Below are positions 1-9,352 of a stretch of 64,000 bases of DNA, one piece after another. The notes under the pieces were generated by a model. It ran no database searches, was not told the DNA's origin, and saw only the letters and a list, made by a program, of their open reading frames with translations. Origin of the DNA: an uncultured Eubacterium sp. (GTDB taxonomy: Bacteria > Bacillota > Clostridia > Lachnospirales > Lachnospiraceae); assembly GCF_937958975.1 (NCBI RefSeq), contig NZ_CALGRE010000036.1, positions 67,260 through 131,259 on the forward strand, given 5' to 3'. How positions within the stretch are numbered: position 1 is the stretch's first letter; every line of letters starts with the position of its first letter. The position numbers and the translations under genes were made by a program.

Positions 1-1496
1 TAGATAACAATCTGAAATTTTCCGGACCTCTTTATTGTAAGCCCCGTTCCATCCTTGTTAATCTCCGCTATATTATTTGTTCCTTCTAATTTATTACCGA
101 CAATATCATACTCTTCACCAATGCTATAAATATAATTTCCGCTTCCATCTCCACCCGAAACTTCTAAATTCGGCAATTCAGAACTTTTATCTGCCAACTT
201 GATACTTTCCGGTATTCCTAATTCCAGCTTTGACTGCATTCCTTTTTCCATATGAAATTCAAGGCTGCTTTCTGCCCCTTCATATTTTTCATCACCGGAA
301 TATTTCACTGAAAACACATAATCATTAACTGCAGTTTTCGGAATTTCAAAAATATATTCACGTCCTGTTCCTGCATCCTTCGTTAATTCAGCAATAATCG
401 AATTGTCACTTTTTACCCGAACCGTATATGTCAGGGTTCCCGTAGCATCCTGATTTAAGTTGATTACCTGTATGCCCACCTTCTCTATCGGTCTCGTCTG
501 TGTAGTCGATGCACTATCTTTCATTGCAAGCATCATATTGTCAGACAGAATCTTATTTATGCTAACCTTGACTTCCCGCGTCTCAACTTCAGTACCATTC
601 AATCCCATGACTTTACATGTATAAATACCACTATCTTTCAGACTGACATTGTCAATATGTATTGACTGTCCTACAGCGCCTGTGACTTCTTGTCCGTCTC
701 TATACCACCGATAAGTATTTTCATCAGCATTTTTTGCAGATGCACTTAAATTTAATTCATCTCCCACATTTAAAACCACATCTTTAGGTTCTATGGTAAA
801 TTCAGCATCCGGATATTTTTTTACTGTAATATGAAGAATAACATCTAATAAACTTTCTTCTGAAACTTTAACACCTTCCGGTATCTTCACTTTACCTGAA
901 ACATTAAATTTCTGTTCCTCTGATTTACAGTTTACATCATATTTTATAGTGCTGTAATCCCATTCAACTTGAGCCACATCATGTTTCTTTGTTGATGTAT
1001 TTATATGCACACTTACCGGAAGCTTATCTTTCAGTACCTCTATTTTCGTTCCATTATCAACAATCAGGCTTTCTAATCCGTCGATGCTTTCTAATATCTC
1101 TGTCTCTACTGCCTTTTCTTCCCATCGGGTTTGTTCAAAGTTGCTTAACTCCACAAGCAGATATTGTCTGCTTTCGCTATTAAAGGTTACTGTTCTCTTC
1201 TTTCCATCAATAGTCAGTTCCATTTCAGTTCCGTCTAACTCTTCCAAAGAATATTTTGTAACCCAAATTCCATCACTATCTGTCATGCCTGTATCCGATA
1301 ACAAGTTTCCCTCGTCATTATTTGTCAAATAACATTCTATATCCGCCATTGGTATTTCTTTTTGAAGTACCTGAATTTTAAAATTATCGTCATTTCCCTC
1401 TGCATAGATTTCATGACTCAAAGGACACATACATATAACTATTGCAACGGACATAACAAACGCTATTACTTTTTTTAGTTTCTCTCCCATTTTCAT
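1..1496 (-). CDS. Secreted Ig-like domain protein, C-terminus cut by window edge
   Basis: About 498 residues are visible; the reading frame is open to base 1, so the C-terminus is missing. The N-terminus is a signal peptide (MKMGEKLKKVIAFVMSVAIV, then a hydrophobic stretch to about residue 30). Residues about 40-110 look like a small beta-sandwich of the Cna-B or carboxypeptidase-regulatory kind (DSDGIWVTKYSLEEL). Residues about 230-310 form an Ig-like domain with the hallmark YRWYRDG and LKDSGIYTCKV. Later parts are further repeated beta-rich segments. The ATG overlaps the stop of the upstream gene as ATGA, so it is probably translationally coupled and belongs to the tad/kinase operon. A surface or adhesin role is inferred; no anchor motif is visible because the end is missing. 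Confidence 0.8.
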   Translation of the reverse strand, partial: MKMGEKLKKVIAFVMSVAIVICMCPLSHEIYAEGNDDNFKIQVLQKEIPMADIECYLTNNDEGNLLSDTGMTDSDGIWVTKYSLEELDGTEMELTIDGKKRTVTFNSESRQYLLVELSNFEQTRWEEKAVETEILESIDGLESLIVDNGTKIEVLKDKLPVSVHINTSTKKHDVAQVEWDYSTIKYDVNCKSEEQKFNVSGKVKIPEGVKVSEESLLDVILHITVKKYPDAEFTIEPKDVVLNVGDELNLSASAKNADENTYRWYRDGQEVTGAVGQSIHIDNVSLKDSGIYTCKVMGLNGTEVETREVKVSINKILSDNMMLAMKDSASTTQTRPIEKVGIQVINLNQDATGTLTYTVRVKSDNSIIAELTKDAGTGREYIFEIPKTAVNDYVFSVKYSGDEKYEGAESSLEFHMEKGMQSKLELGIPESIKLADKSSELPNLEVSGGDGSGNYIYSIGEEYDIVGNKLEGTNNIAEINKDGTGLTIKRSGKFQIVI

Positions 1497-1969
1497 TTGT
1501 TTTCTCCCTTCCTTATATATTGAATATACTGATAATTTTTTCCATTCATATAACTATGTAACTGTATCAATAACATTGATAGGGACAACAATAAATACAC
1601 TGTTGCTTCATTTGCTCTCACAATACAATATATCAATACAACAATACAAAGTAACATCAATATATCTATGACAGCCGCTGCCTTACTCGTGCAAAAACAA
1701 ACCACTCCCGGCGCCCTTTTCACAGTCAGCTCTTTTATTACATCATTTTTTCTTCTTACATTTATATAAAAAAACAATATGTATCCGATAATAAATCCAC
1801 CCCAGAACATACTTCCGGTAATTATGAATGGTATTCTACTGCCTGTTTCAATTGCGAATTTACTAGCCAATGGCATAAAAGAAAACGAACACGAAAATAC
1901 CAATAAACATAAATACATAATATATGACAAGATAATTGTCTTTCTTCGTTTGATTTTATTTACTCTCAT
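1493..1969 (-). CDS. Small multi-pass membrane protein, unknown function
   Basis: I do not recognise a family. The 158-residue protein has a basic start (MRVNKIKRRK) followed by four hydrophobic segments, at about residues 11-32, 44-68, 95-118 and 120-142, so it should sit in the cytoplasmic membrane. It overlaps the genes on both sides by ATGA, which indicates tight translational coupling between the 178-residue gene upstream and the secreted Ig protein downstream. It could be an accessory membrane subunit of the kinase or of the surface protein; that is only inference from position. Confidence 0.65.
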   Translation of the reverse strand: MRVNKIKRRKTIILSYIMYLCLLVFSCSFSFMPLASKFAIETGSRIPFIITGSMFWGGFIIGYILFFYINVRRKNDVIKELTVKRAPGVVCFCTSKAAAVIDILMLLCIVVLIYCIVRANEATVYLLLSLSMLLIQLHSYMNGKNYQYIQYIRKGENK

Positions 1970-2502
1970 CTTGAATCAATCCTTTCTGTTGCATGTGTAA
2001 ATGTAATATCATATTCGATAGAAAATCTATATTTACCTGCAATTTTTCCGATATCATCCATCTTTTGTCTGTCTGAAACTGTCGTCACTTTAGGTGTAGA
2101 CTGTTTCAAAACCGTAGTTTGATTATTTTCTGTGTTTTGAAGAAGTGTTGTATGATTATCTAACACTTGCGTTTCAGAAGAATGTGATGTCTTTTCTAAC
2201 TTTTCAGTGCCTGCACTAATATTTGAACTTTCACGAAAAGGATACAAATTTCCTGAATTTGAAATCTTATCTGTTACTCTTCCACGTTTCTGATTTACTT
2301 CACTGGGTTTATATGCCTTATTCCCTGTTGCCTTATTTCTTTCTCTAATATCACGAATTGCCTTTTTCGCATTGGAACCTGTTAAATCACCAACTACTCC
2401 AATAATTTTAAGCTTAAAAAACAGAAAAACAGACAGCAATAACATAAATCCACTCAAGCCTGCGCATATATAACACATCCAGATATATGATTCATAAGTC
2501 AT
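1966..2502 (-). CDS. Single-pass membrane protein with polar linker, unknown function
   Basis: The 178-residue protein has one N-terminal membrane segment (about residues 8-30), followed by a long polar, Thr/Ser/Asn-rich, probably disordered tail. No known domain is visible. A strong site (AGGAGG, 9 bases from ATG) overlaps the end of the kinase gene. Because it sits directly downstream of the kinase and its tail is rich in Thr and Ser, it could be a phosphorylation target or adaptor. That is a guess from context, not something the sequence proves. Confidence 0.6.
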   Translation of the reverse strand: MTYESYIWMCYICAGLSGFMLLLSVFLFFKLKIIGVVGDLTGSNAKKAIRDIRERNKATGNKAYKPSEVNQKRGRVTDKISNSGNLYPFRESSNISAGTEKLEKTSHSSETQVLDNHTTLLQNTENNQTTVLKQSTPKVTTVSDRQKMDDIGKIAGKYRFSIEYDITFTHATERIDSR

Positions 2503-2506
2503 GACT

Positions 2507-4228
2507 CTATCCCTCCTTTTCGCTTTGCTCAGCCGAATACAGACGCTCCTTAGTTTTCGTTATGTTCTTTAACAATTCGTCTAATATCACTTTTACATCC
2601 TCTAATTTCGTTTCTTTTTTAAGTTCTTCTGACTCAACCTTTACCTGCGATAACACTGTTTCTATCTCATCTTTTTTAACGTTTACTAAAAAATAAGTTG
2701 ATTTTTCATAAATTGTATTTACAATTTCATCCCACACTAAAATTTTTATATCATTCTCTTTCAGTGTCCCTGTTCTCTCTTGCAGTTGTTTTAAATCTTT
2801 CCATAAAGCCTGATATGCCTCATACATTTTTTCTGTTCTTTTTTGGTCCTCATATTTTTTAATTTCAATTCGATTTTGACCGATACTACAATAAATTTTT
2901 GCAATAGGATACTTACTTTCCGCCTCCCTGAACCATTCTACGGCTTGAGAATACCTCTCCGATATTACTTCATAATCATACCAATATGCGAGACCTATTT
3001 CGTTACAGACCTCTGCATATCCATCCGGATTAATTTTTTTTAATGTTTGAAATGGATAAAGTGTTGTCGAAAACCCTGAAGCATTCTTTGTATCCACTCC
3101 TGCACTTAACTGCACAATCGAAGCAGCTTCCGTTTTACTAAATGAAAAATCTCCCTCACTACTGCTTAAAAATAGGGAGAGCATTTCGAGATAAGCTTCT
3201 GTTTTTTCCGGTTCTATCTTAATTGCATTCATAAACAATTCCGTTCTTTCTTTTTGAGACAAATCAGGATTATTTGCATTTTCCACCTGAATGCTATAAT
3301 TTTCACTTTTCTTATTTTGCGCTGATACATATCCGAAAACAGAGGTTCCTGCCAGCGCAATTGTCAATACGCTTGTTGCGAAAAAACTGATAAGTTTTCT
3401 CTTCTGTTTTTTTCTGTATATTTCTCCCATTTCATTATGATGCTCTAGTGCATATAACAATTCCGTACAGGACTGGTATCTGTCCTCCGGCTGAGGCTCA
3501 GTACATTTGATAATTATTGCATCCAGTCCGGGAGATAATGCGGGATTCACAGCCCGAACAGACCTGTTACTAATTACATATTTACATGGGTCAATCCCTG
3601 TCAGCAGATGATACAATGTAATTCCCAGACAATATATATCGGTTCTGGCATCTGTTCTTCCAAGTCCACTGCCGATATACTGCTCTGGCGCCGCATAGCC
3701 GATGGTTCCAATTCCTGTGGTTTCTCCCAAATCAATTTCATATGTTTTCGCCGTACCAAAGTCTATCAATGTTATATTTCCATCCGGCTTTAACATAATA
3801 TTTGCCGGTTTCATATCACGATAAATTATCGGTGGATTACAGGAATGCAAATATCCCAGAGCATCACACAGCTGCTTTGCCCACTCAATCACATATTCCT
3901 GTGGCTGTGCGCCATGCTCCTCTAAAGCCTTGTCCAAAGAATTTCCCTCTATGTAATCCATTACAATAATAAAACTCTCTTCATCTTCTATAACATCGAT
4001 GACACTGGGAATATTGGGATGATTCAGACATTTCAATGTATCAATTTCCGCTACCAGTCCCTGACGCACCGTATTGAAATCCATTTTGCCATCTTTTCTG
4101 ATTTCTTTGACTGCCCAGGTTTTATTTGCTTTTTCATTCAGCGCCATATAAACAACACTCATGCCACCATGACCGATTTCGCTGAGAATCTTATATCTTC
4201 CATCAAGAAGTGTCCCTATTTCTAACAT
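2507..4228 (-). CDS. Membrane Ser/Thr protein kinase (Hanks type)
   Basis: The cytoplasmic kinase domain spans residues 12-262 and has every catalytic element: glycine loop GHGGMSVV (19-26), ATP-binding Lys41 in AVKEI, catalytic loop YRDMKPAN (136-143; Asp138, Lys140, Asn143), DFG at 156-158, and APE at 180-182. A basic stretch and one membrane helix (about 279-300) follow, then a 270-residue extracytoplasmic region that is charged and helical, perhaps TPR-like. It lacks the PASTA repeats of PrkC/StkP kinases, so it is not the usual cell-wall-sensing kinase. Downstream of the PP2C phosphatase and the FHA protein in the same operon, it completes a phospho-signalling set next to the Tad pilus genes. 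Confidence 0.93.
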   Translation of the reverse strand: MLEIGTLLDGRYKILSEIGHGGMSVVYMALNEKANKTWAVKEIRKDGKMDFNTVRQGLVAEIDTLKCLNHPNIPSVIDVIEDEESFIIVMDYIEGNSLDKALEEHGAQPQEYVIEWAKQLCDALGYLHSCNPPIIYRDMKPANIMLKPDGNITLIDFGTAKTYEIDLGETTGIGTIGYAAPEQYIGSGLGRTDARTDIYCLGITLYHLLTGIDPCKYVISNRSVRAVNPALSPGLDAIIIKCTEPQPEDRYQSCTELLYALEHHNEMGEIYRKKQKRKLISFFATSVLTIALAGTSVFGYVSAQNKKSENYSIQVENANNPDLSQKERTELFMNAIKIEPEKTEAYLEMLSLFLSSSEGDFSFSKTEAASIVQLSAGVDTKNASGFSTTLYPFQTLKKINPDGYAEVCNEIGLAYWYDYEVISERYSQAVEWFREAESKYPIAKIYCSIGQNRIEIKKYEDQKRTEKMYEAYQALWKDLKQLQERTGTLKENDIKILVWDEIVNTIYEKSTYFLVNVKKDEIETVLSQVKVESEELKKETKLEDVKVILDELLKNITKTKERLYSAEQSEKEG

Positions 4229-4243
4229 ACTGCTTTCCCTTCT

Positions 4244-5011
4244 CTAGTAAGTCCTGATTGTAATTACGGAAATATTATCCTGCTCCATACGACTTTTATT
4301 TAAACCGATTAAATATTCCACATTCTGTCTCATGGTCTTCTCATCTAACATTCTGTTCGGCTCTAACATCTCAAATATTTCATAAGATGATACCTCATGA
4401 CGAAATCCGTCGGAACACAACATATACACCGCATTTTTTCTTGTCCTGCCGAAGAAAAAGTCAGGATAGACATCTTCTGATGCGCCAATGCACTGTAACA
4501 ACACACTTCGTCTAGGGTCGCTTTCTGCCTCCTCAGGAGTTAAATTGCCTAACGCAATTTCTCTTTCCACCAATGTCTGGTCTTTTGTCAACTGCCTGAT
4601 TCCTTCTGCCAATTCATAGGCCCTGGAATCACCCACATTCATAATATAGTATCGTTCCTCTGTTATAAGCATAGCAACAACCGTGGTACCCAGACGGATA
4701 CCACAGTGATTTCCATAATTTATAATTCTGTTGTTTTGCGTTTCGGCAATACGACTCCACTGCTGTCTGATAACGCTATCTTCTATTGGTTTATCACAAA
4801 TTTCCGGAAGTTCTTCCACAACCCAGGTTTGAAATGCTTCTACCAGTTCGCTGCTTGCCACTTCACCTTTTGCAAGTCCTCCCATTCCATCGCAGAGCAG
4901 GGCAAATACCATTTTCCCCTGCTGTGTATCTAAAATTTTTACTGTTAAACTATCCTGGTTTGTACTCTTTTTTATGCCGATATCCGTGCTGGCTGATATT
5001 ATATAATTCAA
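4244..5011 (-). CDS. PP2C-family Ser/Thr protein phosphatase
   Basis: At 255 residues this is a standard bacterial PP2C (PPM family), a Mn/Mg-dependent phosphatase expected to reverse the neighbouring kinase. Metal-binding motifs are all visible: TDIGIKKSTNQDS near the N-terminus, LLCDGMGGLAKGE (Asp41), NVGDSRAYEL, MLCSDGF and a terminal QDNISVITI. There is no signal peptide or membrane segment, so it is cytoplasmic. The start is TTG, placed 9 bases after AGGTGG. The gene lies 15 bases upstream of the kinase gene, a common kinase-phosphatase pairing. Confidence 0.93.
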   Translation of the reverse strand: MNYIISASTDIGIKKSTNQDSLTVKILDTQQGKMVFALLCDGMGGLAKGEVASSELVEAFQTWVVEELPEICDKPIEDSVIRQQWSRIAETQNNRIINYGNHCGIRLGTTVVAMLITEERYYIMNVGDSRAYELAEGIRQLTKDQTLVEREIALGNLTPEEAESDPRRSVLLQCIGASEDVYPDFFFGRTRKNAVYMLCSDGFRHEVSSYEIFEMLEPNRMLDEKTMRQNVEYLIGLNKSRMEQDNISVITIRTY

Positions 5012-5034
5012 TCTTTTGTACCACCTTATATTTT

Positions 5035-6558
5035 TTAGTAAATTCTAAATTCAAATTCTTCATTGGCAAGCTTAAGTATATCTCCATGATTCATCTGCAC
5101 CTGGTCTCCACTCTGAATCATATTTCCATTGATAAACGTATGGTTTGTAGAATTCATATCAATTATGAAATATGTGTTGTCTACTGTAACAATGTCTGCA
5201 TGACTGCGGCTGATTGCTGTGTTGTCACCTATGAAATAATCTACATAACTTTTTTCTTTTCCAATGCGGAAACGAGGTTTGTTAATTGGTATTTTTTCAT
5301 TGTTTTTCTGACGGATAATATATGGTGCTGGCTGTTGCGCAGATGTCTGTGCCGCCGTTAGGACTGTAGTTTCCCCCGGTACACCTCCGCCCAATACAGT
5401 GGTTTCGCCAAAGTTTGCTGATACCTGTGAATAATTAGTTCTTGGCTGCAAAATCGCTCCTATTTCTTTACTATTATTTTGCCCTATATCTAAATTGGCA
5501 GATAAAATTTTATTTTCCTGCACATCCACAGATTCTTTATCCGCATTTACCATGGAAGCTGCCGGCATTTGCGACTGATTCTTTATACCCGGAACAGCAA
5601 ATTGAGAATGATTCATTGCCGAAGCCTTTTTGGCTTCTGAATTCTTTTCTCTCGAAACCGTCTCTGATTGATGTTTTTTTGATTTTTTTTGTTGTTTATA
5701 TAATTCCTTATTTTCCTTACTATAGTGCATCAACAAACCAATCATAGATATTTTTTTCTCATCTGTCTTTTCTTTATGGTTAGCAATATTGTCTGGTATT
5801 GTTATATTATTATTAGAAACCGGAGTATCCAATTTTAAATTTGCATTTGGATTTTGCTGAATATTATTATTTAATACATTCGAAGAGACCGATTCCACTT
5901 TAACACTGTTATCTGATTTCATATGTAAATTATTATTAATCGTGGCTTCCCTATCTTCATCTCGAACATTCTCTCCTCGGTTTATTTTATTTACACTGCT
6001 TTTTTCTGTATCTACGGACAATTTTTTTATTACATTTTTAAATTCCTCCGGCTGAAAAACGGATGTACTATTGAGATAATTAATTATTCCTGCAACATAA
6101 TCACAGTTTTCTCTTTGGTCAAATTGTGTGGAAAACATTATATTTTTAAAAAACATAAGTATATCTGTACTATCTCCCTCCATAATAACCGGAAGAGATA
6201 TTAGTTCTGCTTTACTGGTTATAACGTCTACAAATATATAATCCAAGTCCAATATCAGTGTTTTTTGCTCAATCATATATTCACTTGCCGAAATCAGTGC
6301 ATCTGCAATACTTTCAAAAACGCTTAGAAGACGTTTCTTATTCACTATTCCGGAAAAAAATTGTGTGACTGGTATTTTTTTAGAAATATTATATTTGAAA
6401 TACTTTTTATCATCTAATTGAGTAAAAATAACCGACATTATCCCTAAAATATTATTATTTGTTATCATTCCTAAACTAAGTTCATCTATTTCATCCATTT
6501 TGTTTAATTCGTATACCAAATAAGAATACATTCCCTGTGTTTCTTTTCTAAACTCCAT
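5035..6558 (-). CDS. FHA-domain protein with DUF6382-like N-terminus
   Basis: The C-terminal 75 residues are a forkhead-associated phosphothreonine-binding domain: conserved AISRSHADI, YFIIDMNSTNHTFING and a final GDILKLANEEFEF. Residues 1-190 are a folded domain that resembles the DUF6382 region found with FHA domains in Lachnospiraceae (recalled, not searched). Residues about 190-430 are low-complexity Asn/Gln/Lys-rich linker holding Thr-rich ETTVLGGGVPGETTVL, which looks like a phosphorylation site for the neighbouring kinase. FHA domains read kinase output, so this is the likely adaptor between the kinase and the pilus machine. The start has AGGAGC 6 bases upstream of ATG. Confidence 0.88.
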   Translation of the reverse strand: MEFRKETQGMYSYLVYELNKMDEIDELSLGMITNNNILGIMSVIFTQLDDKKYFKYNISKKIPVTQFFSGIVNKKRLLSVFESIADALISASEYMIEQKTLILDLDYIFVDVITSKAELISLPVIMEGDSTDILMFFKNIMFSTQFDQRENCDYVAGIINYLNSTSVFQPEEFKNVIKKLSVDTEKSSVNKINRGENVRDEDREATINNNLHMKSDNSVKVESVSSNVLNNNIQQNPNANLKLDTPVSNNNITIPDNIANHKEKTDEKKISMIGLLMHYSKENKELYKQQKKSKKHQSETVSREKNSEAKKASAMNHSQFAVPGIKNQSQMPAASMVNADKESVDVQENKILSANLDIGQNNSKEIGAILQPRTNYSQVSANFGETTVLGGGVPGETTVLTAAQTSAQQPAPYIIRQKNNEKIPINKPRFRIGKEKSYVDYFIGDNTAISRSHADIVTVDNTYFIIDMNSTNHTFINGNMIQSGDQVQMNHGDILKLANEEFEFRIY

Positions 6559-6568
6559 CCTTCTGCTC

Positions 6569-7870
6569 CTAATTCATATATCTAAATAGAGATAATGTCA
6601 TCCATCCCTCATTATCTTTTACCATAGTTACTCCATTATCTGAAAAAGTTTTTACATCACTAAAAATGTTTTCTATGACCATTTTGCCATTTTCATCTAT
6701 ATATCCCCATTTCCCGTTTTTCATAACTGCTCCCATACCGAGAGAAAAAGATTTTGCTCCTTCAAAATAGTCATCATTTAATAGCTTCCCATTTATATCT
6801 ATAAATCTCCAGCTTCCCGATGATTTAACGGCAGCATAACCGCCCTTTTCTTCAAACAGATTTGCCCCTTCATATTCTTCATTTGTTACATTCTTTCCTG
6901 CTTTATCAATCATTTCGTATTTTTCATTCACCTGGACAAAAGCACGTCCCATGTTAAATGCGATATTTTTTTCATTAATTACTATATTTTTATATGGCGT
7001 TTTATTTATCTTCTGTCCTTTTTTATTAATAAAATACCAGTTATTTCCCTCTTTTACTGCGGCAACTCCTTCATTAAAGTTGGTCGCGTAATCATAATTT
7101 CCAAATTGTTTTTCAAATTCTACATTATAATAAGAATATTTTCCATTCTCTTTAATAACAATAAATCCCTGACAGATGTCTCCTAAAAATTCGCAATTCA
7201 TTTTTTCAGGAGGCACTTTTCTTTTATTTCCCTCTTCATCAACATAATATTTTTCTCCATTCATTGATACCGAAATTAACTCATCACTATAATTTCCAAT
7301 ATCATCAAACTTGCTAAATAACACAAATTTACTGTTATATAAAAGACCTTTTTTATTATTCTCTGTCACAACGAAATATCCGTTTCCTGCCGATACAGCA
7401 TTTTCATACCTATCTAATTCCAATTCATATTTATATTTTATGGAACTGTAAAGCTTTTGGGTTTTGTTTGTCACTAATCCTCTATGTTCTATATCTTCCA
7501 CCAAGTCATATGCATCCTCATATTTTTTACTATCTATGTATAATTCCAATAATTTGTCATACATTTTGGAAGATTCAGAGTAGACGTCAACTCCATTTTC
7601 CATCCATTTGATACATTCATCTATGTCATTATTTTTTACAAGCATATCAGCAACTTCCAATCTTAAATTATCGGAATCTATCATATTAATTGCCTCTTTA
7701 TAACAGCTCAACGCATCTACTACGATTCCCTGTTTCGCATATTCCCTTGCTTTTTCTACATATGAAGTATACATTTTTTTATTTTCAATATTTGTAGATA
7801 TTAAACTGTAAGTAGAATACAACATTGCTATCATCAAAAAAATTGGTACTAAAAACTTATATCCTTTCAT
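6569..7870 (-). CDS. WG-repeat protein with N-terminal membrane anchor
   Basis: The 433-residue protein begins with a membrane segment (residues 7-23), then TPR-like helices (about 40-140), then at least five WG-type beta repeats in which a GKWGYIDENGK pattern recurs (also NNWYFINKKGQK, GSWRFIDINGK, NKKGLLYNSKF). WG repeats are thought to form propeller-like binding surfaces. Anchored outside the membrane, the protein could be a pilus-associated or sensory component. AAGGAGG lies just before the ATG. It is the gene between the prepilin peptidase and the FHA adaptor, at the junction of the pilus and signalling halves of the operon. Confidence 0.85.
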   Translation of the reverse strand: MKGYKFLVPIFLMIAMLYSTYSLISTNIENKKMYTSYVEKAREYAKQGIVVDALSCYKEAINMIDSDNLRLEVADMLVKNNDIDECIKWMENGVDVYSESSKMYDKLLELYIDSKKYEDAYDLVEDIEHRGLVTNKTQKLYSSIKYKYELELDRYENAVSAGNGYFVVTENNKKGLLYNSKFVLFSKFDDIGNYSDELISVSMNGEKYYVDEEGNKRKVPPEKMNCEFLGDICQGFIVIKENGKYSYYNVEFEKQFGNYDYATNFNEGVAAVKEGNNWYFINKKGQKINKTPYKNIVINEKNIAFNMGRAFVQVNEKYEMIDKAGKNVTNEEYEGANLFEEKGGYAAVKSSGSWRFIDINGKLLNDDYFEGAKSFSLGMGAVMKNGKWGYIDENGKMVIENIFSDVKTFSDNGVTMVKDNEGWMTLSLFRYMN

Positions 7871-7879
7871 TGCTCCTCC

Positions 7880-8548
7880 TTAGTATCCCGATACACAAAT
7901 CGAAATGAATGTTCCAATTAAAATATATGGTGCAAAGGGAATTACATCGTTCTTTTGCTTTTTTTTCGTTAACAGGAAAAAAACACATGCAAAGAAAATA
8001 ACTATAATAGACGTGAAAATTGAGGACATTGCTCCGTCTAATCCCTGTAACAATCCAATTAACAATAATATTTTTACATCGCCCATTCCTAAGCCATTCT
8101 TTACAATAATCAGACATAAAATACAAATAATAGAAAATGCAATGCATACAATAATTTCTGATATAAAATTCTTTAACCATATGTCTTTATACGCAATCAC
8201 TTCTGTAAATGTAATTCCCACCCATAAAATTAATCCCAAAAAAATTATTTTATTGGGGATTCTATACTCTAAGTAATCATAAAAGGCTGCTACAAATAAC
8301 AAAGAAATCACAGTAATACATCTTATATTTTGAATAACACTGTTTTGTGTATACACAAGTTCTAAGAATAACATCCCCCCTACAATACCCAGAAATGAAA
8401 TTATCAAATAAATTACATTGTTTTTTGATATCACAGCTATTGTGCTTATTTTCTGATATAGTCTTTTATTCTTTTTTATATCTCTATATCTGATGCCTAT
8501 CATCACAACAATAAACATCAAACATGCGTAAATTATACTTATTGACAT
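7880..8548 (-). CDS. tadV: Prepilin peptidase, A24 family (TadV/CpaA)
   Basis: This integral membrane aspartyl protease cleaves the leader of Flp pilin and pseudopilins. It has about seven hydrophobic segments and both catalytic aspartates: FYDYLEYRIPNK (first Asp after transmembrane helix 4) and GLGMGDVK (second Asp, the GxGD motif). There is no N-terminal methyltransferase domain, as expected for the short Tad-type enzymes (about 150-230 residues). The ATG directly follows the TAA of the upstream TadE-like gene, so the two are coupled. Its substrates are probably the flp product and the three KG-A-[VI] proteins of this operon. Confidence 0.9.
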   Translation of the reverse strand: MSISIIYACLMFIVVMIGIRYRDIKKNKRLYQKISTIAVISKNNVIYLIISFLGIVGGMLFLELVYTQNSVIQNIRCITVISLLFVAAFYDYLEYRIPNKIIFLGLILWVGITFTEVIAYKDIWLKNFISEIIVCIAFSIICILCLIIVKNGLGMGDVKILLLIGLLQGLDGAMSSIFTSIIVIFFACVFFLLTKKKQKNDVIPFAPYILIGTFISICVSGY

Positions 8549-9349
8549 TTAAGTTTCCTCACTACTGCTCTTATTTCCAAACCATCCTTTGGTATGTGCT
8601 CTTTGTGTAAATACAAAATCTTTTTCTACTCCTAAAAGTTTTATTACTCTTACTTTGTATGTTACAACCAAATCAATATCTTCTGTTCCATTTGCAAATA
8701 CCTTAGACTGTGAAAAATTTAATCCTTTTAAATAGGAACCACCTTTTGGTACAACATGAAGCCATTTCAGATATGTCTCATAATCGCCACCTTTTTTATT
8801 ATTTAAGTGCTTTTTCATAAAATTTTGACCTATAATGCCTGAAACTTCTGTATTTACAGTATTCCAGGCTCCAGTACCAATCAAAGCTCCCAAACTTAAT
8901 ATAAAGGCTTTAGGGTCATCTGCCACAGATTTTACCGTATCAATTATCTGATTTGCAGAGGCCTGTGCCTGATTCACATTTCCACTTATGGAATTGTATG
9001 CGTTTGTAATATCAGAAAAATCAGAAACTTTTATATTACTCCCCACATTTGCAATTTCTGAAATACTGCCATACAATTCGGCTACACCATTTGCAACATT
9101 TCCAATTTTTTCATCTGCCTCTGCACCTTTATGCGCTAATTCCTTATGTTTATCATTTAACCCTGTAAGCCCATATAAATAGGAATACTCTGATATTTCT
9201 ATCGCAGCACTATTCAATGCCGTTCCTATTTTTGACTGAGCAAGACAAATATTTGTAATAGATAAAATCATAAGCATTGCAAATATAAAAAATGTTAAAC
9301 TTAGCGTAGCTTCTACTACGATTGCACCTTTCTCATCTCTTAATTTCAT
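8549..9349 (-). CDS. TadE-like pseudopilin 2
   Basis: The 266-residue protein starts with a prepilin-like leader, EKGAIVVEATLSL, followed by a hydrophobic helix (about residues 10-33). Glu in the VEAT motif after the Gly is the typical TadE/TadF signature processed by the A24 peptidase. The rest is a polar, partly helical, Ala/Ser-rich region (residues 60-140), ending in a beta-rich part. It is a minor pilin or assembly factor of the Tad pilus. It sits between the lipoprotein and the prepilin peptidase, with 3-base gaps. Confidence 0.82.
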   Translation of the reverse strand: MKLRDEKGAIVVEATLSLTFFIFAMLMILSITNICLAQSKIGTALNSAAIEISEYSYLYGLTGLNDKHKELAHKGAEADEKIGNVANGVAELYGSISEIANVGSNIKVSDFSDITNAYNSISGNVNQAQASANQIIDTVKSVADDPKAFILSLGALIGTGAWNTVNTEVSGIIGQNFMKKHLNNKKGGDYETYLKWLHVVPKGGSYLKGLNFSQSKVFANGTEDIDLVVTYKVRVIKLLGVEKDFVFTQRAHTKGWFGNKSSSEET

Positions 9350-9352
9350 TTG

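Noticed and set aside
4786..5361. 191-residue plus-strand frame over the PP2C and FHA genes
   Set aside because: It is antisense to two clear genes, has no recognisable domain and no good ribosome site.
7857..8180. 107-residue minus-strand frame inside the prepilin peptidase gene
   Set aside because: It overlaps a well-supported gene in another frame and its product looks random.
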